Positions 19,918-29,695 of a stretch of DNA of 64,000 bases are shown here, piece after piece (within the stretch, counting starts at the first letter, position 1; each line of letters starts with the position of its first letter). Both the position numbers and the translations under genes were made by a program. The stretch is from Amphritea atlantica. Lineage in GTDB: Bacteria; Pseudomonadota; Gammaproteobacteria; Pseudomonadales; Balneatricaceae. The DNA lies in assembly GCA_024397875.1 (NCBI GenBank), contig CP073344.1, forward strand, positions 3,153,001 through 3,217,000. Direction: 5' to 3'. The notes under the pieces are model-generated. The model saw nothing but the letters and a program-made list of their open reading frames with translations, did no database searches and was not told the origin of the DNA.

Positions 19918-20730
19918 TTAAGTCAGACTTTTCAGAGTGTAGATATCATAACGACTTGATTTGCCATTGAGCTGATAGCTGGGAGCCTGCCCAGCAATGG
20001 CTGGCGCTTTACGGGGACGCTTAACAACCACCCGATATTCAGCACGTTGCAGCGCGGCATCAAGCAGGGCTGCAGAGTCCTGATCATCGCCAACCACATC
20101 ACGGAACACCCGCATCTCTTTTTTCACTAAAGCCGACTTATCCGTATGCGGGAACATCGGATCAACATAGATCACCTGCGGTCTTTCAGCATCAGCTGAC
20201 AGCCCAGTCAGCCAGCTGATGCTGTCAGCGTTGACCAGAGACATCCGGGTAGCGATATCAGCCACTTCCGGATCCTGCTGCGCCTGCTGCAGGCCACTTT
20301 CCAGCAGGGCATGGATAATCGGGGACCGCTCCACCATCTGCACTTCGCAGCCTAAGGTTGCCAGCACAAAACTATCCCGCCCCAGCCCGGCGGTCACATC
20401 CGCGACCTTCGGGCGAACAGCACCCTTGATACCGACAGCCTTGGCAATCATCTGCCCTTTACCACCACCAAATTTGCGCCGGTGCGCCACGGCACCCGAA
20501 ACAAAATCGGCCAACACCGGTCCGGGCGCTTTGCGACCGGTCTGCTGCAAGCGACGGGTTCCGGATTCACAGATCAGCAACTGCAAAAACTGTTCATCAC
20601 GCAAATCATAAGCGTCCAGAAGAGGCAGCCCCAAACGTAGCGCCAGCGACCTGGCATCGTCTTGTCCCGCCTCATCGGCATAACAGACCGCAATATCGGC
20701 TGGAATTGACCCTGAAAGCTCCTGAATCAC
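19918..20730 (-). CDS. rsmJ: 16S rRNA m2G1516 methyltransferase RsmJ
   Basis: A 270-residue SAM-dependent methyltransferase. The N-terminal domain carries [15 protein letters not shown] (residues about 88-102), then the SAM-binding loop [20 protein letters not shown] and MVERSP. The catalytic region is [20 protein letters not shown]. These match E. coli RsmJ (YhiQ). The window places it 30 bases downstream of uppP on the same strand, so the two may share a transcript. Confidence 0.93.
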   Translation of the reverse strand: MIQELSGSIPADIAVCYADEAGQDDARSLALRLGLPLLDAYDLRDEQFLQLLICESGTRRLQQTGRKAPGPVLADFVSGAVAHRRKFGGGKGQMIAKAVGIKGAVRPKVADVTAGLGRDSFVLATLGCEVQMVERSPIIHALLESGLQQAQQDPEVADIATRMSLVNADSISWLTGLSADAERPQVIYVDPMFPHTDKSALVKKEMRVFRDVVGDDQDSAALLDAALQRAEYRVVVKRPRKAPAIAGQAPSYQLNGKSSRYDIYTLKSLT

Positions 20731-20760
20731 AATTTTTCCTTACATCCTGCGTCACATAAA

Positions 20761-21564
20761 TTAAACAAAAAAATACACGCCCAGCAACACAAATCCCAAC
20801 AGCATCCGGTAGATGACAAACGGTAACATACCGATCCTGTCCAGCCACTTCAGAAACAGATGGATACAAGCATAGGCACTGATAGCAGCGAGTAGCGTAC
20901 CGCCAACCACCATCGTCCACTGATCCGCCGTGCCGGTTTGCAGCAGCTCCAGTCCTTTCAGCAATCCCGCGCCGAGAATCACCGGGATAGACAACAGAAA
21001 TGAGAAACGCGCGGCAGACTGCCGGTTAAGCCCCAGCATCAGCCCTGCAGTGATGGTGATACCGGAACGGGACGTACCGGGAATCAGTGCCACCGCCTGG
21101 GCAAGGCCTATGATAACCGCATCTTTAAAAGTAATTTTATCCAAGGGACGCACCTCAGTACGACTGAAGTCAGCCCACCAGAGCAGCGCACCAAATATCA
21201 GTGTGGTTCCGGCGATGACCAGAATACTGCGGCCATAGTGGTCAATAGCAGAGTTAAAAATGCACCCCATGACCACCGCAGGCACCGTTGCCCAGATCAC
21301 ATACCAGGCCAGCGTTGAGTCGGTTGTCTTACCACGCCCGGCCAGGCTGCCGGTCCAGGCGCTAATCATGCGCCAGATATCCTCACGAAAATAGATCATT
21401 ACCGCCGTCAGCGAACCAATATGTACACCCACATCAAAAGCCAGCCCCTGATCAACCCAGCCAAACAGTTGTGATGGCAATATCAGATGCGCTGAACTTG
21501 AGATTGGTAAAAACTCTGTCAGGCCCTGCAGCAAAGCCAGAAACACTACCTCGAACCAATCCAT
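20761..21564 (-). CDS. uppP: Undecaprenyl-diphosphate phosphatase
   Basis: A 267-residue integral membrane enzyme that recycles the lipid carrier of cell-wall synthesis by hydrolysing undecaprenyl diphosphate (the BacA bacitracin-resistance family). It shows the two signature regions: LQGLTEFLPISSSAHLILP (residues 12-30) and ALIPGTSRSGITITAGL (about 160-176), with the catalytic Glu and Arg. About eight membrane segments. Length matches E. coli (273). Confidence 0.96.
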   Translation of the reverse strand: MDWFEVVFLALLQGLTEFLPISSSAHLILPSQLFGWVDQGLAFDVGVHIGSLTAVMIYFREDIWRMISAWTGSLAGRGKTTDSTLAWYVIWATVPAVVMGCIFNSAIDHYGRSILVIAGTTLIFGALLWWADFSRTEVRPLDKITFKDAVIIGLAQAVALIPGTSRSGITITAGLMLGLNRQSAARFSFLLSIPVILGAGLLKGLELLQTGTADQWTMVVGGTLLAAISAYACIHLFLKWLDRIGMLPFVIYRMLLGFVLLGVYFFV

Positions 21565-21646
21565 GATAAATACATTTCCTGTTAATATTGTGAATCTACA
21601 AATTTAATAACTGCAGGTTACTGGCTGTATATTACCGGCCAGGGTA

Positions 21647-22348
21647 TTACTGGTTTTTCTTTTTCTGCTCACCGATTTTCTTCCAGGAGACTTCATCGCG
21701 CAGATACACCGGCTGAGCCAGCTCTGCAGAGACCCCCTCCCCGCGTGAATACGCCTCAAGCGCCAACTCACTCATCACCCCGGCAGCCGGATAGATATCC
21801 AGCATCGGTGAGCTGATAGCCTGCTGTACGGCTGCCGACATGCTGTCGAGATAGACCCAGCCCCGTCCGGCGGCAAACCAGTTCCCGCCATCCGGCAGGA
21901 CAATGTTCGCGGGTGCACTGACAATCTCTTTCTCCAGCGCCACCGGCAGACCATCACGCATCTCATAGGCACAGCAGTACAGCTCATTCATACGCGCATC
22001 CAGAGTACTGACAACCCGGTCAACGTTATGCTGCCGCGCCGCACTGAGCGCAATTGCTGCCAGGGTTGATACCGGCAGCAACGGCAGGTCTGCGGCAAAT
22101 GCCAGTCCCTGCGCCGTCCCCGTAGCGATACGGATACCCGCAAAAGAGCCCGGCCCCCGACCAAACGCAATCGCATCCAGTTGATTAACCCGTAATCCGG
22201 CTGAGGACAGCATCTGGTCCACCATAGGCAATAACTGACGGGTATGCTGACGGGGAATCACGCGGAAATCTTCCTGAACAACGCCATCAACTGAAAGCGC
22301 CACAGAACAGGCATCCGTTGAAGTATCCAGGGTAAGAATTTTGGCCAT
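21647..22348 (-). CDS. tsaB: tRNA threonylcarbamoyladenosine biosynthesis protein TsaB
   Basis: A 233-residue ASKHA-fold protein that partners TsaD and TsaE in making t6A37. The start MAKILTLDTSTDACSVAL and the motif FGRGPGSFAGIRIATGTAQG (about 63-82) are diagnostic. Length equals the E. coli protein (231). It sits alone between ubiX and uppP, all on the minus strand, with about 75 bases on each side. Confidence 0.95.
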   Translation of the reverse strand: MAKILTLDTSTDACSVALSVDGVVQEDFRVIPRQHTRQLLPMVDQMLSSAGLRVNQLDAIAFGRGPGSFAGIRIATGTAQGLAFAADLPLLPVSTLAAIALSAARQHNVDRVVSTLDARMNELYCCAYEMRDGLPVALEKEIVSAPANIVLPDGGNWFAAGRGWVYLDSMSAAVQQAISSPMLDIYPAAGVMSELALEAYSRGEGVSAELAQPVYLRDEVSWKKIGEQKKKNQ

Positions 22349-22424
22349 CTGTAGTATCCGGTATCTCTGAAAAAGCAGGTTCAGCTGTGAACCCGGGAAA
22401 AGCGCTGCATTTTAAGCGGTATGC

Positions 22425-23051
22425 TCAGGAAAGGCTATCCTCACCCCAGCGAGGCATCAGGTTTTGTTCAATCTGCAACTGATTAAGAATCCGCGCAACG
22501 ACAAAATCGATCATGTCCTCAACGGTTTCCGGGCGGTTATAAAAACCGGGACTGGCTGGGATAACCACACATCCCATCCGCGTAAGCTTAAGCATATGCT
22601 CAAGATGGATTTCTGAATAAGGCGCTTCACGGGGCACCAGAATCAACTGACGTCGCTCTTTCAGGGCCACATCCGCAGCCCGTTCAATAAGATTATTACT
22701 GGCGCCCGTGGCGATAGCAGACAGCGCTCCGGTCGAACAGGGGCAAACCACCATCTTACTGGGTGCTCCGGAGCCGGAGGCCACCGGCGCCATCCATTGC
22801 TCCCGGGCAAAGACCCGGATCTGACCTTCTGCCGCAGCAAATCGTTGCGTCAGCCAGCGTTCCTGCTCTTTAGCCGAGCCTGGCAGCGCTTCGTCTGTTT
22901 CGGTCGCGATCACCACCTGCGCCGCTTTTGAAATCATAACCAATACCTGACATCTGGCTGCCACCAGACACTCCAGCAGACGCAAACCATACTGGGCTCC
23001 GGAGGCGCCCGTTATCGCCAGAGTAATTCGCTCTTTATAGGAATCCGTCAC
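22425..23051 (-). CDS. ubiX: Flavin prenyltransferase UbiX
   Basis: A 208-residue enzyme making prenylated FMN for UbiD in ubiquinone synthesis. It shows ITGASGAQYGLRLLE (FMN loop) near the N-terminus, the CPCSTGALSAIATGASNNLIERAADV block in the middle and PREAPYSEIHLEHML. I chose the GTG at 23049-23051 because GGAG lies six bases upstream, inside the end of mpl. A GTG at 23063 is possible but lacks a site. It starts two bases after the mpl stop, so the pair is probably translationally coupled. Confidence 0.92.
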   Translation of the reverse strand: MTDSYKERITLAITGASGAQYGLRLLECLVAARCQVLVMISKAAQVVIATETDEALPGSAKEQERWLTQRFAAAEGQIRVFAREQWMAPVASGSGAPSKMVVCPCSTGALSAIATGASNNLIERAADVALKERRQLILVPREAPYSEIHLEHMLKLTRMGCVVIPASPGFYNRPETVEDMIDFVVARILNQLQIEQNLMPRWGEDSLS

Positions 23052-23053
23052 TT

Positions 23054-24433
23054 TCAACTCCACTTCTGCTGCAAGACATTAACCAGACGGGAATGAATAC
23101 CCTCAAAGCCGCCATTACTCATAATCACAATATGGCTGCCCGGCCGGGCCTCTGCAACCAGTTGCTGAATAATCTCATCGGTATCACGGGCTAACAGCGC
23201 CGGATTATCACAACTATCAACCACATCCTGCAAAGACCACTCAATTCCGGTGGGCTGATACCAGTATACTTTATCGGCAAGCGACGCAGACTGAGCCAGA
23301 TTCTTCCGGTGCATCCCCATCCGCATCGTATTGGAACGGGGCTCAATAACAGCCATGACCGGTGCATCTCCCACCTGCGCCCGAATTCCCTGCAGGGTAG
23401 TGGCGATAGCGGTGGGGTGATGGGCAAAATCATCATAGACCCGGATACCCGCCACCTCGCCAATCAGTTCCATGCGTCGTTTAACACCGCCAAAATTGCA
23501 CAACCCCTCAATTCCGTGAGCGATCTGCACGCCGACATTCCTCGCCGCTACCAGCGCCATCAGGCCGTTATTAACGGAGTGTAGCCCGGTCATATTCCAG
23601 CGTACCGTGCCGACAACCTCCCCCTGATGCAGCACCTCAAACGCTGAACCATCAGGTTTCAGCAGCCGGGCCTGCCATTCAGCACCTGAATTCGCTTCAT
23701 TAGTAACGGATGTTTTCACCAGCGGCGTCCAGCAGCCCTGCTCAATCACCTGCTCCAGAGCATCAACACCCGCAGGCATAATCACCTGACCATTGGCTGG
23801 CACGATTCTGACGACATGGTGAAACTGCCGTTGAATTGCCGCCAGATCATCAAAGATATCCCCATGATCAAATTCAAGGTTATTCAGGATAAGGGTGCGG
23901 GGGTGGTAATGAACAAATTTAGAACGTTTGTCGAAGAATGCGGTGTCATACTCATCCGCCTCAATGACGAAAAAAGGACTCTCCCCCACCCGGGCAGAAC
24001 GGTCAAAATTTTTCGGTACGCCGCCGATCAGAAAACCCGGCGCCATATCGGCATATTCCAGCAGCCAGGCCAGCATCGTTGCGGTGGTGGTTTTACCGTG
24101 GGTTCCGGCTACCGCCAGTACCCACTTATCCCGCAACAGATTATCAGACAACCACTGAGGGCCTGAAGTATAGGGCAGGCCGCGCTCCAGCATCGCCTCA
24201 ACACAGGGGTTTCCCCGGGTCATCGCATTGCCAACGATAATCATATCCGGTGCAGGATCAAGCTGAGCCGGATCATACCCCTCGATCAGACTGATACCCT
24301 GTTGTTCCAGCTGGGTACTCATCGGTGGGTAAACGTTAGCATCAGAACCGCTTACTCTGTGTCCCAGCTCTTTTGCCAGCACCGCCAGACTACCCATAAA
24401 AGTGCCACAGATACCCAGTATATGAACATGCAC
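23054..24433 (-). CDS. mpl: UDP-MurNAc:L-alanyl-gamma-D-glutamyl-meso-DAP ligase
   Basis: A 459-residue Mur-ligase-family enzyme that recycles the murein tripeptide directly onto UDP-MurNAc. The start HVHILGICGTFMGSLAVLA aligns with E. coli MRIHILGICGTFMGG. The ATP loop is AGTHGKTTTATML (about 107-119) and the domain continues with NLEFDHGDIFDDL and DDFAHHPTAI. The likely start is the GTG at 24431-24433 with GGAG eight bases upstream. The open frame extends five codons further to a TTG. Presence of mpl implies a DAP-type peptidoglycan. Confidence 0.94.
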   Translation of the reverse strand: MHVHILGICGTFMGSLAVLAKELGHRVSGSDANVYPPMSTQLEQQGISLIEGYDPAQLDPAPDMIIVGNAMTRGNPCVEAMLERGLPYTSGPQWLSDNLLRDKWVLAVAGTHGKTTTATMLAWLLEYADMAPGFLIGGVPKNFDRSARVGESPFFVIEADEYDTAFFDKRSKFVHYHPRTLILNNLEFDHGDIFDDLAAIQRQFHHVVRIVPANGQVIMPAGVDALEQVIEQGCWTPLVKTSVTNEANSGAEWQARLLKPDGSAFEVLHQGEVVGTVRWNMTGLHSVNNGLMALVAARNVGVQIAHGIEGLCNFGGVKRRMELIGEVAGIRVYDDFAHHPTAIATTLQGIRAQVGDAPVMAVIEPRSNTMRMGMHRKNLAQSASLADKVYWYQPTGIEWSLQDVVDSCDNPALLARDTDEIIQQLVAEARPGSHIVIMSNGGFEGIHSRLVNVLQQKWS

Positions 24434-24708
24434 GGATAGATTCTCCAAATCGCTTTTTTAGCCTGAAATTATCGCCCTATGATAACAGTTAAGCCGACTG
24501 CGTTATGCCCTTTTTCAAGCCTAAAAGCCCTGCCTGAAGAAATGAACATATAAACTAAATACAGCACTGACTGGCAGCAGTTTGAAATCAATCGATGCAA
24601 TTCTCGTTTTTTTGAGTTAATTACGCATGCGGCGGTGTAATTACCGCTGTAATCAGCGTAAAATTAATCGAATTTTTTAACTCCCGAACCCATAGGTTTT
24701 TTGGCCAC
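24434..24708. other. Intergenic region between divergent mpl and fbp
   Basis: AT-rich, holding promoters for both genes. No other feature recognised. Confidence 0.4.
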
Positions 24709-25680
24709 ATGCAACTGCTGAACCAGTACCTCAAGCACCACGAAACTCCCGATGATCTTATTGACCTGATTGACAGTCTGATGCTGTCCTGCAAAGAGAT
24801 CGCTATTAAACTGCGCGAAGGCGCTCTGGCTGGTGTTTTGGGCACATCCGAAGGCATTAACGTTCAGGGGGAAACCCAGAAAAAACTGGATATTATCTCT
24901 AACGATATTCTCAAGGCCGTACTGCTGGATAACCCCACCGTTGCAGGTCTGGCCTCGGAAGAGGAAGACCATCCGGTCGGCGGCAACCCCGATGGTAAAT
25001 ATCTGGTGACCTTTGACCCGCTGGACGGATCATCCAACATCGATGTCAACGTCTCGGTAGGCACCATCTTTTCGATCCTGATAAAACCGGAAGGTATGGA
25101 CGGCGGCGACGATGCAGCCTTTATGCAGAATGGCCGGCAACAGGTCGCTTCCGGTTATGTACTCTATGGCCCCTGCTCGGTGCTGGTTCTGACTACCGGT
25201 AATGGCGTGCAAATGTTTACCCTGAGCCACGGCGGTGACTTTATCCTCACCGAAGAGCACGTCAGAATTCCCGAACAGACTCAGGAGTTTGGCATCAATA
25301 TGTCAAACCAGCGTTTCTGGGAACCACAAATGCAGTCTTATGTTGCTGACCTGTTACAGGGTGAAGAAGGGCCGCTGGGCAAGCGCTACAATATGCGCTG
25401 GGTTGCATCAATGGTGGCTGAAGTACACCGCATTCTGACCCGTGGCGGTATTTTTATGTACCCCTGGGACAGCCGAGATCCTGCTAAGCCCGGCAAGCTG
25501 CGCCTGATGTATGAAGGCAATCCGATGAGTTTCCTGATTGAACAGGCCGGCGGACTCAGCACTACCTGCTACGGTCACATCATGGATATCGAGCCGACCA
25601 AGATTCATCAACGGGTTTCGGTTGGCCTCGGTTCCAGGGCCGAAGTCGAAACGATGATGAAATATCACGCTAAGGACTAA
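24709..25680 (+). CDS. fbp: Fructose-1,6-bisphosphatase class 1
   Basis: A 323-residue gluconeogenic enzyme. It shows the metal site [20 protein letters not shown] (residues about 103-122), the upstream EEED acid cluster, and the substrate region [18 protein letters not shown] with GGIFMYPWD. The C-terminus is slightly shorter than E. coli Fbp (332). It is divergent from mpl and has no visible terminator before ppa. Confidence 0.95.
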   Translation: MQLLNQYLKHHETPDDLIDLIDSLMLSCKEIAIKLREGALAGVLGTSEGINVQGETQKKLDIISNDILKAVLLDNPTVAGLASEEEDHPVGGNPDGKYLVTFDPLDGSSNIDVNVSVGTIFSILIKPEGMDGGDDAAFMQNGRQQVASGYVLYGPCSVLVLTTGNGVQMFTLSHGGDFILTEEHVRIPEQTQEFGINMSNQRFWEPQMQSYVADLLQGEEGPLGKRYNMRWVASMVAEVHRILTRGGIFMYPWDSRDPAKPGKLRLMYEGNPMSFLIEQAGGLSTTCYGHIMDIEPTKIHQRVSVGLGSRAEVETMMKYHAKD

Positions 25681-25712
25681 CTGAAGCTTCAGTTTATGAT
25701 CTTTAAGTCGTA

Positions 25713-25742
25713 TTCAACTTTTAACCAAGGGCCGTATATAAT
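25713..25742 (+). promoter_or_regulatory. Putative ppa promoter
   Basis: -10 TATAAT (25737-25742) preceded by a weak -35 ttcaac (25713-25718) with an 18-base spacer; it is followed by GC-rich gcggcc. Confidence 0.55.
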
Positions 25743-25792
25743 GCGGCCTTTGGATTTCAAACAGATTTCACACTTAAACAGGAAGACGACAC

Positions 25793-26326
25793 ATGAGCTT
25801 TGAAAAAGTCCCTGCTGGCAATGATCTGCCAAATGACATCAATGTAATCATCGAGATTCCAGCGGACAGCGATCCGGTTAAATATGAGATCGACAAAGAT
25901 TCTGGTGCAATCTTCGTTGACCGCTTCATGGCCGCGCCTATGTTCTACCCTGCGAACTACGGTTACATCAACAACACTCTGGCTGATGATGGCGATGCAC
26001 TGGATGTACTGGTTGTTACACCATACCCGGTCGTCCCTGGTTCGGTTATCCGCTGCCGTCCGGTTGGCGTACTGAACATGACCGACGAAGCCGGTGAAGA
26101 TGCCAAGCTGGTTGCCGTACCCCACGACAAGCTGAGCAAAGCATACAAAGACGTTCACGACGTGACCGATCTGCCAGAACTGCTGCTGGCCCGCATCAAG
26201 CACTTCTTCGAGAACTATAAAGGTCTGGAAGAAGGCAAGTGGGTTAAAGTTGAAGGCTGGGAAGGCGCTGAAGCGGCTAAAGCTGCTATCGTTGAATCTC
26301 AAAAAGCTTACGAAGCTGCTAAGTAA
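25793..26326 (+). CDS. ppa: Inorganic pyrophosphatase (family I)
   Basis: A 177-residue cytoplasmic enzyme that hydrolyses PPi and pulls biosynthetic reactions forward. It shows FYPANYGYI, the metal signature [10 protein letters not shown] (residues about 65-74) and the E/K active-site framework of the E. coli-type hexamer (176 residues). The preceding aggaagacgacac gives a reasonable Shine-Dalgarno. It ends at a strong terminator. Confidence 0.96.
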   Translation: MSFEKVPAGNDLPNDINVIIEIPADSDPVKYEIDKDSGAIFVDRFMAAPMFYPANYGYINNTLADDGDALDVLVVTPYPVVPGSVIRCRPVGVLNMTDEAGEDAKLVAVPHDKLSKAYKDVHDVTDLPELLLARIKHFFENYKGLEEGKWVKVEGWEGAEAAKAAIVESQKAYEAAK

Positions 26327-26343
26327 TCAGCTGCACGGCTATA

Positions 26344-26372
26344 AAAAAACCCGCTCTATGCGGGTTTTTTTT
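26344..26372 (+). terminator. Rho-independent terminator after ppa
   Basis: Stem aaacccgc/gcgggttt with tctat loop and a run of eight T. On the opposite side it has an A-run, so it can also stop the DUF808 gene. Confidence 0.92.
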
Positions 26373-26398
26373 CACTCCGAGCCACCATTAATAACGAC

Positions 26399-27319
26399 TC
26401 AATGGGCTCGGCCAAACAGCTTCTTGCCGCTTTCGACTATCGCCAATACCACTGCACCGGCAACAATCCCCACCAGTGCATCCAGCAATACCGGCACCAG
26501 CCAGTGAAGCAACGCATCCATATCCACAATCAAATGCTCAACAAAGTGATGCAGCAACGGCAATCCATGCACCAGAATACCGCCCCCCACCAGAAACATA
26601 GCGATGGTGCCGACAATGGATAAGACTTTCATCAGTTTCGGCGCAGCCATAACAATTCCCCGGCCCACCTTTCTTGTCATTGTCGCGGCATCAGGCTTGC
26701 GCACCATATAGAGCCCCAGATCGTCCAGTTTAACGATCCCTGCCACCAGACCGTATACCCCCACCGTCACCAACAGTGAAATCCCCAGCAAAACCCCCAG
26801 CTGAACCGCCAGCGATTCTGCCGCCACGGTTCCCAGAGTCAGGACGATAATCTCAGCCGACAGAATAAAGTCTGTACGAATCGCCCCTTTAATCTTCTGC
26901 TTTTCAAACTCAACAATATTTACCTCATTACTGCCGACGGCGGACAGCAGCTCAGCATGATGCTTATCCCCCTCATCTCGTGAGTGAATAAATTTATGCG
27001 CAACCTTCTCAAACCCTTCAAAACAGAGATAGAGCCCCCCAAGCATCAACAGCGGAACAATCAGCCAGGGAACAAAATAACTGATCGCCATCGCGCCGGG
27101 CACCAGGATCATCTTATTCAGCAGCGACCCTTTCGCCACCGCCCAGACCACCGGCAGTTCACGATCAGCACGCACCCCCGACACCTGTTCAGCATTCAGC
27201 GCCAAATCATCGCCGAGCACCCCGGCGGATTTTCCCGCTGCCACTTTAGTCATGCTGGCAACATCATCCAGCAGTGTCGCGATATCATCAATTAACGCAA
27301 GAAGGCTTGAGCCTGCCAT
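26399..27319 (-). CDS. DUF808 family membrane protein (YedI-like)
   Basis: A 306-residue inner-membrane protein of unknown function. The N-terminus SSLLALIDDIATLLDDVA and DDLALNAEQVSGVRADRELP (about 36-55) are the conserved DUF808 block. About six hydrophobic helices follow, with a C-terminal GRAH. Length matches E. coli YedI (305). The start has AAGGA about eight bases upstream. It stands alone. Confidence 0.9.
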   Translation of the reverse strand: MAGSSLLALIDDIATLLDDVASMTKVAAGKSAGVLGDDLALNAEQVSGVRADRELPVVWAVAKGSLLNKMILVPGAMAISYFVPWLIVPLLMLGGLYLCFEGFEKVAHKFIHSRDEGDKHHAELLSAVGSNEVNIVEFEKQKIKGAIRTDFILSAEIIVLTLGTVAAESLAVQLGVLLGISLLVTVGVYGLVAGIVKLDDLGLYMVRKPDAATMTRKVGRGIVMAAPKLMKVLSIVGTIAMFLVGGGILVHGLPLLHHFVEHLIVDMDALLHWLVPVLLDALVGIVAGAVVLAIVESGKKLFGRAH

Positions 27320-27527
27320 GTTCTGGTCCTTATAAACGACTATTTCCTGAGGGGTTCTATCTTTTGCAAAGGATACTCAATTATTAAGAAGATTGTCTGC
27401 TACCAGGCAAAAATACCTGTATTTCAACCCAACCTATCCTCTATCCATGTGATAATAAAAACCGATCTGAAGGCTGAGCCAGGCAAAGACAGGCTCTACA
27501 GTAAAAACAGGAGCTTTAAGAGAGACC

Positions 27528-27866
27528 ATGGCAAAAAAACCGAAAGTATCCAACGAAGTCGTGCACGAAGCGATGCAGGTTGCCAAAGCAACCCAGCGGC
27601 CGGGGCAGACCAAAGAGCAAACCAAACTGATCGCTCAGGGGATTCAGAAAGGTATCGAGGAGTATAAAAAGCGTCACAAGGAAAAATCCCGGGAGCTGGA
27701 TAAGCAGAAGCGTAAACTGCAACAGGCAACCAACACCGCTTCTACAAACACCCCGGCAGCGCCTGAAACAGAAACGGTCTATGTGCAAAGCCGGCTTAGT
27801 TGGGTATTACTGCTGTTAAGCTGGATCGGTTTCGCTGTCTACGCACTGCTTTTTCCCCCGCTCTAA
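27528..27866 (+). CDS. DUF2956 family protein
   Basis: A 112-residue protein with a highly charged N-terminal region carrying RPGQTKEQTKLIAQGIQKGI (residues 24-43, the DUF2956 core). A Lys-rich coiled-coil stretch (46-66), a low-complexity linker (TNTASTNTPAAPE) and one C-terminal membrane helix (about 91-110) follow. This suggests a tail-anchored protein with its basic domain in the cytoplasm. Function is unknown. The start is supported by aggag 14 bases upstream, rather distant. Confidence 0.85.
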   Translation: MAKKPKVSNEVVHEAMQVAKATQRPGQTKEQTKLIAQGIQKGIEEYKKRHKEKSRELDKQKRKLQQATNTASTNTPAAPETETVYVQSRLSWVLLLLSWIGFAVYALLFPPL

Positions 27867-27904
27867 TCGCTCAGGAGTCTTTTTATAAGCGTACAGGGAT
27901 AACG

Positions 27905-28507
27905 CTAAAAGCTATTTTCCATCAGCACCTCATTGAGAGGCAACTGTCCCGCCCTCGGATTGGCAGGCCTGGCAGCCTTTCCCAGTGTTATGATCATACT
28001 GATCAGATGACCCGGGGGAAGGTTAATGAGACTGGCAACCTGCTCACTGTCAAAACCGATCATCGGACAGGTATCATACCCAAGCGCTTTAGCGGCCAGC
28101 ATTAATGTCTGTGCGGCCATACCACTGGAACGAAGCGCTTCGTCCCGCTGCAACTGTTCCCGGCCCTGATAAAAAGATTCCAGCATCGGCAGCATCATTG
28201 CCTGAACCTCAGAACTGGTATTTGCCCAGTAACGCAGGGGATTATCAGACCAGGCCTGAATATCCGCACACAGGACAATCAGTTCCGCGGCTTCGGTTAT
28301 CTGCGTCTGTCCCCAGGCAGCGTCCTGAATCCTGGCTCGCTGTTGCGGATCGGTGACCCGAATAAATCGCCAGTGCTGGATATTGTATGAGGTGGGCGAA
28401 AGCAGAACCGCGTTCATTATACGTTCAAAATCTGCCTCACTAACCGCTTGGGTATTGGAATAGTGCTTAATCGCGCGGCGCGACTCAATGGCGGTAAAAA
28501 GGTCCAT
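27905..28507 (-). CDS. Nitroreductase family protein
   Basis: A 200-residue FMN-dependent NAD(P)H oxidoreductase. It shows the N-terminal SRRAIKHYS (FMN phosphate contacts), SPTSYNIQHWRFI (about 37-49) and the C-terminal GPGHL-like PPGHLISMIITLGKAARPANPR. The natural substrate cannot be told (quinones, nitro compounds or flavins). AAGGA lies seven bases before the ATG. It is on the same strand as, and downstream of, the LysR gene. Confidence 0.88.
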   Translation of the reverse strand: MDLFTAIESRRAIKHYSNTQAVSEADFERIMNAVLLSPTSYNIQHWRFIRVTDPQQRARIQDAAWGQTQITEAAELIVLCADIQAWSDNPLRYWANTSSEVQAMMLPMLESFYQGREQLQRDEALRSSGMAAQTLMLAAKALGYDTCPMIGFDSEQVASLINLPPGHLISMIITLGKAARPANPRAGQLPLNEVLMENSF

Positions 28508-28661
28508 AATAAATCCTTAACTGTTGATCGTGTTGAAAGAGACTGACGGAGCCGCTTACCGCTCTGCCAGTCCATGATGAACAGGTTAAATTGTTTATTA
28601 TGGGTTGATAATACCTGCAAATATAAAAACACTGTTGAGGAATAATTAACAGTTATCGAAA

Positions 28662-29597
28662 TCAAATATCGATTCCCTGCTCCCAATAGGGCGTTTCACT
28701 GCCAAAATACTCAAGGGCAAAATCCAGAAACACTCTGACTTTGGCAGGCATATACTGCCGCTCAATCAACACCGCATTAATCTCCACTGCCGGCATCTTA
28801 TACTCAGGAAACAGCGCCACCAGTGTACCTGCGCGGATATCAGGTCCGGCAACAAAAGTGGGCAGCCGGGCGATTCCCAGACCCTGCCGCACCGCTTCCA
28901 GCAGCGCCTCACTGTTGTTCACCTGATAACTCCCCGACACCACCACCGAGTGACGCTGATTATCTTTGCTGAAGCTCCACTCTTTCACATCATTCGAATA
29001 ACTGAATGACAGACAATTATGCTGCAGCAGATCATCCAACTGCTGCGGCTGCCCTTCGCGGTGCAGGTATTCCGGAGATGCGCAGAGTACGCTGTTTAAT
29101 GGCGCCAGCCGGCGGGCAACGAGACTTGAATCCGGCAGTGCTCCGCCACGAATAGCGATATCGAAACCACCTGTGACCAGGTCCACGACTTTATCGTCCA
29201 TCACCAACTCGATACGGATCTTAGGATACTTTTTCAGAAATTCAGGAATCATCGGCGCCATGTGCAAACGACCAAAAGACATCGGCGTATTGATACGCAG
29301 CCGCCCCTGAGGCTCCCCCTGCAGCTGAGCCACCGCATCCTCGGCATCCCGGGCGGCCAGATTGGCCTTCAGGGCGTGTTCAAAGTAGTGCTCACCGGCC
29401 TCGGTCAGACTTAGCTTTCGGGTCGTCCGGTGCAGTAGTTTTACCCCGAGCTGCTGCTCTAGCTGCGATATACGCTTACTCACTGCAGACTTAGATATCC
29501 CGAGAAAACGGGCAGCGGGCGAAAAACCGCCATATTGAACCACAGCAACAAAGACCGGAATTGCACCCATCGTATCCATACAACCCTCATTGTTCAC
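28662..29597 (-). CDS. LysR family transcriptional regulator
   Basis: A 311-residue regulator. An N-terminal winged helix-turn-helix (about 8-67, with AARFLGISKSAVSKRISQLE) is followed by a linker helix and a LysR substrate domain (about 95-300). The style (LLHRTTRKLSLTEAGEHYFE) is that of the AaeR/DsdC-like group widespread in Proteobacteria. An internal ATG at residue 7 is an alternative start. It is divergent from the EamA transporter gene with 98 bases between, and the nitroreductase lies downstream, so either neighbour is a likely target. Confidence 0.9.
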   Translation of the reverse strand: MNNEGCMDTMGAIPVFVAVVQYGGFSPAARFLGISKSAVSKRISQLEQQLGVKLLHRTTRKLSLTEAGEHYFEHALKANLAARDAEDAVAQLQGEPQGRLRINTPMSFGRLHMAPMIPEFLKKYPKIRIELVMDDKVVDLVTGGFDIAIRGGALPDSSLVARRLAPLNSVLCASPEYLHREGQPQQLDDLLQHNCLSFSYSNDVKEWSFSKDNQRHSVVVSGSYQVNNSEALLEAVRQGLGIARLPTFVAGPDIRAGTLVALFPEYKMPAVEINAVLIERQYMPAKVRVFLDFALEYFGSETPYWEQGIDI

Positions 29598-29695
29598 TTT
29601 ATCTCAACAGTCATTCTCCAGAAACAGGGATTATCAGTCAATTTAAAACGGGTTAACCTGCAACCCATAACACCCTGGCAAACAAAGAGAACATT